DNA from: Taklimakanibacter lacteus
GTDB taxonomy: Bacteria; Pseudomonadota; Alphaproteobacteria; Rhizobiales; Aestuariivirgaceae
Assembly (NCBI GenBank): GCA_003576695.1
Contig: QOZQ01000003.1
Location: 248,001 to 312,000 of the forward strand
Direction: 5' to 3'
DNA length: 64,000 bases
Below are positions 59,440-64,000 of the stretch, in pieces. The notes below the pieces were generated by a model. The model worked only from the letters and a program-made list of their open reading frames with translations. It was not told where the DNA came from and searched no databases. The first letter of the stretch is position 1. The number at the start of each line of letters is the position of its first letter. Both the position numbers and the translations under genes were made by a program.

Positions 59440-60666
59440 ATGATAAGATTTTCCGGCTGGCTGAAGGACCTTCTACGGGACGAACGGGGAAGTACGGCGG
59501 TTGCCTTTGCGGCGTCCATGCCTTTGGTGGTGGCTGGCGCCGCTTTCGGCGTCGAGACCTCTTACTGGTACTACAAGGACTTGCAACTGCAGGCTGCCGC
59601 CGATGCGGCAGCCTATGCGGGTGCCCTGGAAAAGCGCGCCGGCTCCAAATACGACGACGTCCTGACCGCCGCGAAGGCGGTCGCCGTGACCAATGGATTC
59701 GACTCATCGATCGGCTCGGCGGAGCTCAATTCGCCGCCGCATTCGGGAACCCATATCAACTCCAAGGCGGTCGAGGTCGTGCTCGAGGAAGGTGCCGAGC
59801 GGTTTTTCTCGTCGCTCTTCACCCAGGCCCCGGTCACCGTCAGGGCGCGCGCCGTCGCAACCTATGAGGATGCCGGCAGCGCCTGCGTCCTGGCGCTCGA
59901 CAAGTCCGCCTCCAAGGCGGCGCTGTTTTCCGGCAGCTCGATCAGCAAGTTCAAGAAGTGCAGCGTCATGGCCAATTCTCTGGCCAGTGACGCGGTGACG
60001 GTACAGGGGTCGGGCAAGCTCCAGACCAGCTGCATCTATTCGGTCGGCGGCGCCAGCCTGCTGGCCACCACGATTCTGGACGATTGCAAATCCGCCCAAG
60101 TCGGCGTTTCGCCGGTCGCCGATCCCTATGGCGAAGTGGCGGCGCCGGCCGTCGACGGCACCTGCGCGGATGCCAGTGGCCCGACGCTGAGCGCCGGCAC
60201 CTATTGCGGCGGTCTGACGCTGAAAGATACGATGACGCTGAATCCGGGCGTCTATGTCGTGTCGGGCGGCGACCTGAAGGTCAATGCCAATGCCGATATA
60301 TCCGGCTCGGGCGTCATGTTCTATCTGACCAATGGCGCGCGCGTCAGCATGAACGGCACGGCCACCGTGAATCTGAGCGCGGCGACCACGGGCACCTATG
60401 CGGGGATACTGTTCTTCGGCGACCGCGCCGATACCGGCGCGACCAAGAACAGCTTCAACGGCACTGCCGATTCGCAGTTGACCGGCGCCATCTATTTCGC
60501 CAGCCAGGCCATTCAGTTCCTCGGTGATTTTTCCGGCGCCGACGGCTGCACCCAGGTGGTGGGGTTGACGGTCGAATGGTCGGGCAATGCCGAGATCAGC
60601 AAGGACTGCAGCGCTCACGGCATGACCGCCATCCCGGCGGCGGAACTGGTGAAGCTCGTCGAGTAA
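59440..60666 (+). CDS. TadG-like pilus/surface assembly protein
   Basis: 408 residues from ATG 59440. TadE/TadG-type N-terminus LLRDERGSTAVAFAASMPLVVAGAAFGVETSYWYY: a short basic leader, a Glu-less class III-like hydrophobic helix, then a periplasmic domain. The rest is Ala/Gly/Ser/Thr-rich with beta-type repeats (GTYCGGLTLKDTMTLNPGVYVVSGGDLKVNANADISGSG) and several Cys. Expected to assist Flp/Tad pilus assembly or form a surface structure. First of three co-directional Tad-type genes. Confidence 0.82.
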   Translation: MIRFSGWLKDLLRDERGSTAVAFAASMPLVVAGAAFGVETSYWYYKDLQLQAAADAAAYAGALEKRAGSKYDDVLTAAKAVAVTNGFDSSIGSAELNSPPHSGTHINSKAVEVVLEEGAERFFSSLFTQAPVTVRARAVATYEDAGSACVLALDKSASKAALFSGSSISKFKKCSVMANSLASDAVTVQGSGKLQTSCIYSVGGASLLATTILDDCKSAQVGVSPVADPYGEVAAPAVDGTCADASGPTLSAGTYCGGLTLKDTMTLNPGVYVVSGGDLKVNANADISGSGVMFYLTNGARVSMNGTATVNLSAATTGTYAGILFFGDRADTGATKNSFNGTADSQLTGAIYFASQAIQFLGDFSGADGCTQVVGLTVEWSGNAEISKDCSAHGMTAIPAAELVKLVE

Positions 60667-60672
60667 CGCATC

Positions 60673-61113
60673 ATGACAGCTTTTCGCCGGTTCATGTATC
60701 ACAGCGGAGGGGTTTCCGCCGTAGAGTTCGCCATAGCGGCCCCGGTCCTCATCATGATGCTGGCCGGCATAGTAACCGGATGGACTTACGCGACGCAGAG
60801 CCTGCAGATGCGCAGCGCGGTGAAGACCGGCGCCAACTATATCCTGCAAGGCGGTGCCGATATCGCTGCCGCGAAGAACGCCGTGCTGCTGTCGTGGACG
60901 AACAAGCCCGGGGACGCGGATGTTCAGGTCGTGCGGCAATGCTCATGCGCCGGCACGACGAGCGCATGCACGTCCGTCTGCACGGGAACCGGCGCCATCC
61001 CCAACATGTCGGTGATCATTACCGCGAGCGGATCGATCGATACGCCTCTCCATAACCTGTTCGCGACGGCCAAGATGCAGACGAGCCGCGAGGAAGTCAT
61101 TCGTGTGCGCTGA
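60673..61113 (+). CDS. TadE-family pseudopilin-like protein
   Basis: 146 residues. TadE helix SGGVSAVEFAIAAPVLIMMLAGIVTGWTYA with the A-x-E-F pattern at about 15-20, then a short periplasmic domain with Cys-rich CSCAGTTSACTSVC. Lies 6 bases after the TadG-like gene and overlaps the next. Confidence 0.82.
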   Translation: MTAFRRFMYHSGGVSAVEFAIAAPVLIMMLAGIVTGWTYATQSLQMRSAVKTGANYILQGGADIAAAKNAVLLSWTNKPGDADVQVVRQCSCAGTTSACTSVCTGTGAIPNMSVIITASGSIDTPLHNLFATAKMQTSREEVIRVR

Positions 61114-61537
61114 GACGGCCTCGCCCCGGCCGGCACGTCGTTTCAGGGACCTGTTGCGCTGCAGCTCCGGGACGGCCGCCGTCGAATTCGCCTTTGTATT
61201 CCCGCTGTTGACTCTTCTGGTGCTCGGCATCTTCGCCGTCGGCGCCGTCATGCATTCCGTCTCGAATGTCCACTTCGCGCTCGCCGAGACGGCGAGAAAG
61301 CTGCAGATGAATCCAACCCTGACGCAAAGCGAGCTGCAAGCGGATCTCGACAAGAAGCTCATGGTCTATGGCGAGGAAGCGGTCACCCTGACGATGACGG
61401 TCGAGACCGACAGCTACGGCTCGAGCATTGCCCGTCTCACGGCGCGCTACCCCTATACGATCGCCGTTCCCTTCATTCCCAAATACGAGGGAGCCTATCA
61501 GCAGACCGCCGAAGTGTTCCTGGTGATCAATCCCTAG
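61103..61537 (+). CDS. TadE-family pseudopilin-like protein (second)
   Basis: 144 residues from GTG 61103, which overlaps the preceding gene by 11 bases. Helix SSGTAAVEFAFVFPLLTLLVLGIFAVGAVMHS with the V-E-F motif, then a short beta-rich domain ending RYPYTIAVPFIP. The rest of a Tad operon (CpaF ATPase, TadB/C, CpaC secretin, flp pilin) is not here. Confidence 0.8.
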   Translation: MCAETASPRPARRFRDLLRCSSGTAAVEFAFVFPLLTLLVLGIFAVGAVMHSVSNVHFALAETARKLQMNPTLTQSELQADLDKKLMVYGEEAVTLTMTVETDSYGSSIARLTARYPYTIAVPFIPKYEGAYQQTAEVFLVINP

Positions 61538-61596
61538 CGTGCCTCCCGGCGAAGCGGAATCGCGCCAGATCAATATGTTGAAGCAAATCCCTGTCG

Positions 61597-61620
61597 CCTG
61601 AACCCCGGATCGGGTTCGGG
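61597..61620. terminator. Stem-loop between converging Tad and phosphoesterase genes
   Basis: CCTGAACCC (61597-61605) and GGGTTCGGG (61612-61620) form a 9-base stem with one G-U pair and a 6-base loop, in the gap between converging genes. No T-run. Candidate bidirectional terminator. Confidence 0.45.
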
Positions 61621-61636
61621 CAGGCCCTTGGCGGGG

Positions 61637-62443
61637 CTAATACCAGTCTCCGCGCTCGGCCTCCGGATCCATGTCCGCCGGCGCCCTGTTGAGATAGGCG
61701 TCCATATGGACGAGCACCTTGTCGGGGGTGGCATGGACGACGGCATACATCGCCGGCTCGTCGCTGTAGACCGTCGCCACCGAACCCGAGACCAGCGGCA
61801 GTTGGTGAACGAGGCTGGGCGGCGCCGAGAAGCTCAAGCCGCGGAACTGGCCGCTGATCGGGCGATGCGCATGGCCGAAGAAGATGTGCCTGATCGCATG
61901 GCCGTGCAGCAGGTCGAGAAACTCATCTGCATCGTCGAGCATGATCAGGTCCATGAGGTCATGCGCGATGGAAAAGGGCGGATGGTGCATGAAGAGATAG
62001 ACGGGACGCTTGCCCGCCTTGGCGAGCTCCGCCTTGAGCCAGGCCTTGCGCTGGGGGCAATAGAGCCCGGCCGAGGAGGGCGGACCTTTCAGCGTGTCGA
62101 GCAGCAGGAAGACGGCGTCGTCGCGCACGAAGGCATGTTGAACGAAGCTCGCCTCATCGCGCGGCGCGTTCGGAAAGGCCGACAGGAAATGTCCGCGATC
62201 GTCGTGATTGCCGAGCATCAGATGCGTCTCGATCGGGAAATCGGCGAGCCGCGCGCCGAGCTGCCGATAGGCCAGCACCTCGCCCTTCTCGGTGAGGTCG
62301 CCGCTGACCACCACGAAGGCGGCATCGCCGTGGAACTTGACGATGTCGTCGAGGCAGGCCTCGAAGCGGGCGAACGGATCGAGCCCCCATAATTTGTCTC
62401 CTTTGGGAACCAGATGCAGGTCGCTGACATGGATGAACTTCAT
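61637..62443 (-). CDS. Class III cyclic-nucleotide/metallo-phosphodiesterase (CpdA/GpdQ-like)
   Basis: 268 residues. Binuclear metal motifs in order: D8-x-H10 (VSDLHL), VVVSGDLTE, LMLGNHDDRGHF, FMHHPPFSI and FFGHAHRP. Matches the class III phosphodiesterase fold that hydrolyses cAMP or glycerophosphodiesters. It starts inside the stop of the Na/Pi-cotransporter-like gene (ATGA, 4 bases), so the two are translationally coupled; that partner hints at phosphate scavenging from phosphodiesters. Confidence 0.87.
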   Translation of the reverse strand: MKFIHVSDLHLVPKGDKLWGLDPFARFEACLDDIVKFHGDAAFVVVSGDLTEKGEVLAYRQLGARLADFPIETHLMLGNHDDRGHFLSAFPNAPRDEASFVQHAFVRDDAVFLLLDTLKGPPSSAGLYCPQRKAWLKAELAKAGKRPVYLFMHHPPFSIAHDLMDLIMLDDADEFLDLLHGHAIRHIFFGHAHRPISGQFRGLSFSAPPSLVHQLPLVSGSVATVYSDEPAMYAVVHATPDKVLVHMDAYLNRAPADMDPEAERGDWY

Positions 62444-64000
62444 TTCGTCTTCTTCTCCGGCCGGATGCGGGAATCGCGCAGGAGTCCGGCGGCCTCGATG
62501 ATCGGGTAGCCGGCCGACACGATATGCGAGTTGACCCTGTGCAGGTCACGGATCATGTCGACATAAAGCGCGCTCTTGCGCAAAGAGGCGCCACGCGCCT
62601 TGCCGCTCTCACGGAAGTGCTCGTCGATGATCTTGTTCTCGAGCGCGCGGAAAGTGTTCTTCTGGGCGATCAGCCGCTTGGCACCCTCTATGTCGTTGGA
62701 GGTGAGGACGCCGGTGGCGAGCCTGAGCGAATGGCTGATGATGAGGCAGAGGTCGTCGAGCGAGGCGTGCTGCTCGACCGAGAAGCTGATGCTCTGCTTC
62801 GCCTTGGCCTTGATCCGGTCGGCCAGGTTGAGATGGATGACATCGCCCGCATGCTCGAGATTGCTGGCATAGAGCATGATTTCGAGCGCCCGCTTGGTGT
62901 CGCTCTTCTCGAGCTCCGACTGGGTGAGGTCCGAGAGATAGCCATGCACCGAGGTCTGGTAGCGGTTGAGCCGCTCATCGAGGGTCTTGAGTTCCTTCAG
63001 CTTCTCGAGGCTGCCGCTCCGCAAGGCGACGATGGCGGTATCGAACATGCGGTCAAGCAGCTCGCTCATGCGCACCGTCTCGAGCGCCGCATTGGAGAGC
63101 GCGACGCTTGGGGTGGCCAGCGCCATCTGGTCGAGATAGCGCGGCTGGCTCAGATTGTCGGGTGCTGCCTGGAGATCAGGCACGATCCGCCGCATGAGCC
63201 GCGACACCTGCCGGGTGAGAGGAAGATAGGCCAGGGCGGCGAGCAGGTTGAAGCCGGCATGGAAGACGACCGCCTGCTCGATCGGACCGACGGGCAGCGC
63301 CGTCACATAGGGCGCAATCCAGCCGACGAAAAAGAGAAGGGCGATCGACACCGTGCCGCGGCAGAACAGATTGGCAAGCGGCAGGCGGCGCGCTTCCGGC
63401 GACAGGTTGAAGGTTGCCGTGACCGAGGGCAGGCCGCCGCCGCAATTGATGCCGAGGATGAAGCTCAATGCGCCGGGAACATCGAGGCTGCCATTGGCGA
63501 GGAAGGAAGCGATGAGCAGGATGACGGCGAGCGTTGAGTGGCAGAGCCAGGCGAGCACCGCACCGGTCAGGAAGGCCAGGACCGGTTCGCGCCCGATGGC
63601 CGAGAGCGCCTCGTGGAAGAGGCTCGCCTCGCGCAAGGGGGCGGTGGCACCGACGATAAGCCTGAGCGACAGCAGCATCAGCCCGAAGCCGATGAGGATG
63701 CGCCCGAAATTATGCGGCCGGAACTCGTTCGAAGTCGAGAAAGTCACATAGCCCGCAAACAGCAGGAGCGGCGACAGCCAGAGCGCGTATGAGCTCGACG
63801 AGGCGAAAAGCGCCGAGACGAGGGCCGAGCCCACATCGGCGCCGAGCAGCACGGCAAGGCCGACCGAGGTGCCGATGGCGCCGCTGGCCGCGAGCCCGGC
63901 GACGATGAGCGCCATGGCGGTGGCGCTGCCGAGTGCTGCCGTCGCCATGCCGCCGGCGGCAAAGGCCGAGACATTGTTGCCGAGGCGCTGCTGGATGAAC
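62440..64000 (-). CDS. Na/Pi-cotransporter-like protein with PhoU-like tail (partial, start beyond the window)
   Basis: 519 residues visible; the frame is open to the right edge (FIQQRLGNNVSAFAAGGMATAALGSATAM...), so the true start lies outside. Two inverted Na_Pi_cotrans repeats of several spans (about 1-330), then a helical PhoU-like domain (about 290-510). In the usual family each repeat has a QSSSAT-type motif; here the places read ALGSATAM and LCHSTLAV, so the ion or phosphate site has changed. Likely transports an anion. Overlaps the phosphoesterase gene by 4 bases. Confidence 0.82.
   Translation of the reverse strand, partial: FIQQRLGNNVSAFAAGGMATAALGSATAMALIVAGLAASGAIGTSVGLAVLLGADVGSALVSALFASSSSYALWLSPLLLFAGYVTFSTSNEFRPHNFGRILIGFGLMLLSLRLIVGATAPLREASLFHEALSAIGREPVLAFLTGAVLAWLCHSTLAVILLIASFLANGSLDVPGALSFILGINCGGGLPSVTATFNLSPEARRLPLANLFCRGTVSIALLFFVGWIAPYVTALPVGPIEQAVVFHAGFNLLAALAYLPLTRQVSRLMRRIVPDLQAAPDNLSQPRYLDQMALATPSVALSNAALETVRMSELLDRMFDTAIVALRSGSLEKLKELKTLDERLNRYQTSVHGYLSDLTQSELEKSDTKRALEIMLYASNLEHAGDVIHLNLADRIKAKAKQSISFSVEQHASLDDLCLIISHSLRLATGVLTSNDIEGAKRLIAQKNTFRALENKIIDEHFRESGKARGASLRKSALYVDMIRDLHRVNSHIVSAGYPIIEAAGLLRDSRIRPEKKTK

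Noticed and set aside
1..64000. CRISPR arrays, tRNA or rRNA genes, prophage or toxin-antitoxin loci
   Set aside because: No regularly spaced repeats, cloverleaf or rRNA-like blocks, integrases, or paired small toxin-antitoxin genes were seen in this reading; a tRNAscan/Infernal run would be the decisive test.

Overview
The window is GC-rich bacterial DNA with dense, often overlapping genes and long spurious antisense frames. Family content points to an alphaproteobacterium, probably Hyphomicrobiales-like: several LysR regulators, CaiB/BaiF CoA-transferases, MttB-family methyltransferases with a RACo/MtgA set, PotABCD-type and ribose-type ABC importers, Tad pseudopilins, and a GTCATTCCGGCGGAAGCC-type palindromic repeat. 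I see no rRNA, tRNA, CRISPR array, phage or intact insertion sequence.

Layout. (A) 1-9094: a plus-strand membrane-protein cluster. It holds the tail of an unknown gene, an alpha/beta hydrolase, two unusually extended ribose-type ABC permeases, a microbial-rhodopsin-fold protein that lacks the retinal-binding lysine, a YqiK/flotillin-like SPFH protein, a four-helix membrane protein and a sodium:solute-symporter-like carrier. This is the most unusual part of the window. (B) 9197-17085: a LysR gene followed by a tightly coupled operon matching the Pseudomonas itaconate-degradation (ict/ich/ccl) layout: CaiB/BaiF CoA-transferase, MmgE/PrpD, acyl-CoA dehydrogenase, HTD2/MaoC hydratase, CitE-like lyase, plus an aldehyde dehydrogenase. 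(C) 17603-25683: three pyrrolysine-free MttB-family methyltransferases. A LysR gene, an FMN reductase with a divergent HxlR regulator, and psuG lie among them; psuG overlaps the third MttB gene. (D) 25822-27027: a lipoprotein and a small protein of unknown role. (E) 27471-37791: four exported or membrane-anchored c-type haem proteins and an anchored partner, ending in a multi-span patatin-like phospholipase. (F) 37798-46304: a secreted dienelactone-hydrolase-like enzyme, a PhyH dioxygenase with a divergent LysR, and a TetR-SDR pair divergent from an RND efflux adaptor and pump. (G) 46369-54815, minus strand: an exported CHAT-domain caspase-like protein, RACo corrinoid activase, MtgA-like methyltransferase, PF13769 protein, CaiB/BaiF transferase, a GT11-like glycosyltransferase and an unknown protein. 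(H) 54965-59273: a polyamine-type ABC importer. (I) 59440-61537: TadG/TadE-like genes. (J) 61637-64000: a metallophosphoesterase coupled to a Na/Pi-cotransporter-like gene that runs off the right edge.

How it fits together. Regions C and G look like parts of one trait: corrinoid-dependent demethylation of quaternary amines. MttB proteins would load methyl onto a corrinoid protein, which is not in this window. MtgA would move it to tetrahydrofolate and RACo would reactivate oxidised corrinoid; H could import a substrate. B would take itaconate through itaconyl-CoA and citramalyl-CoA to acetyl-CoA and pyruvate. Clear inverted repeats mark several regulator-target intergenic regions (10180, 19294/19343, 22671, 39512, 42018).
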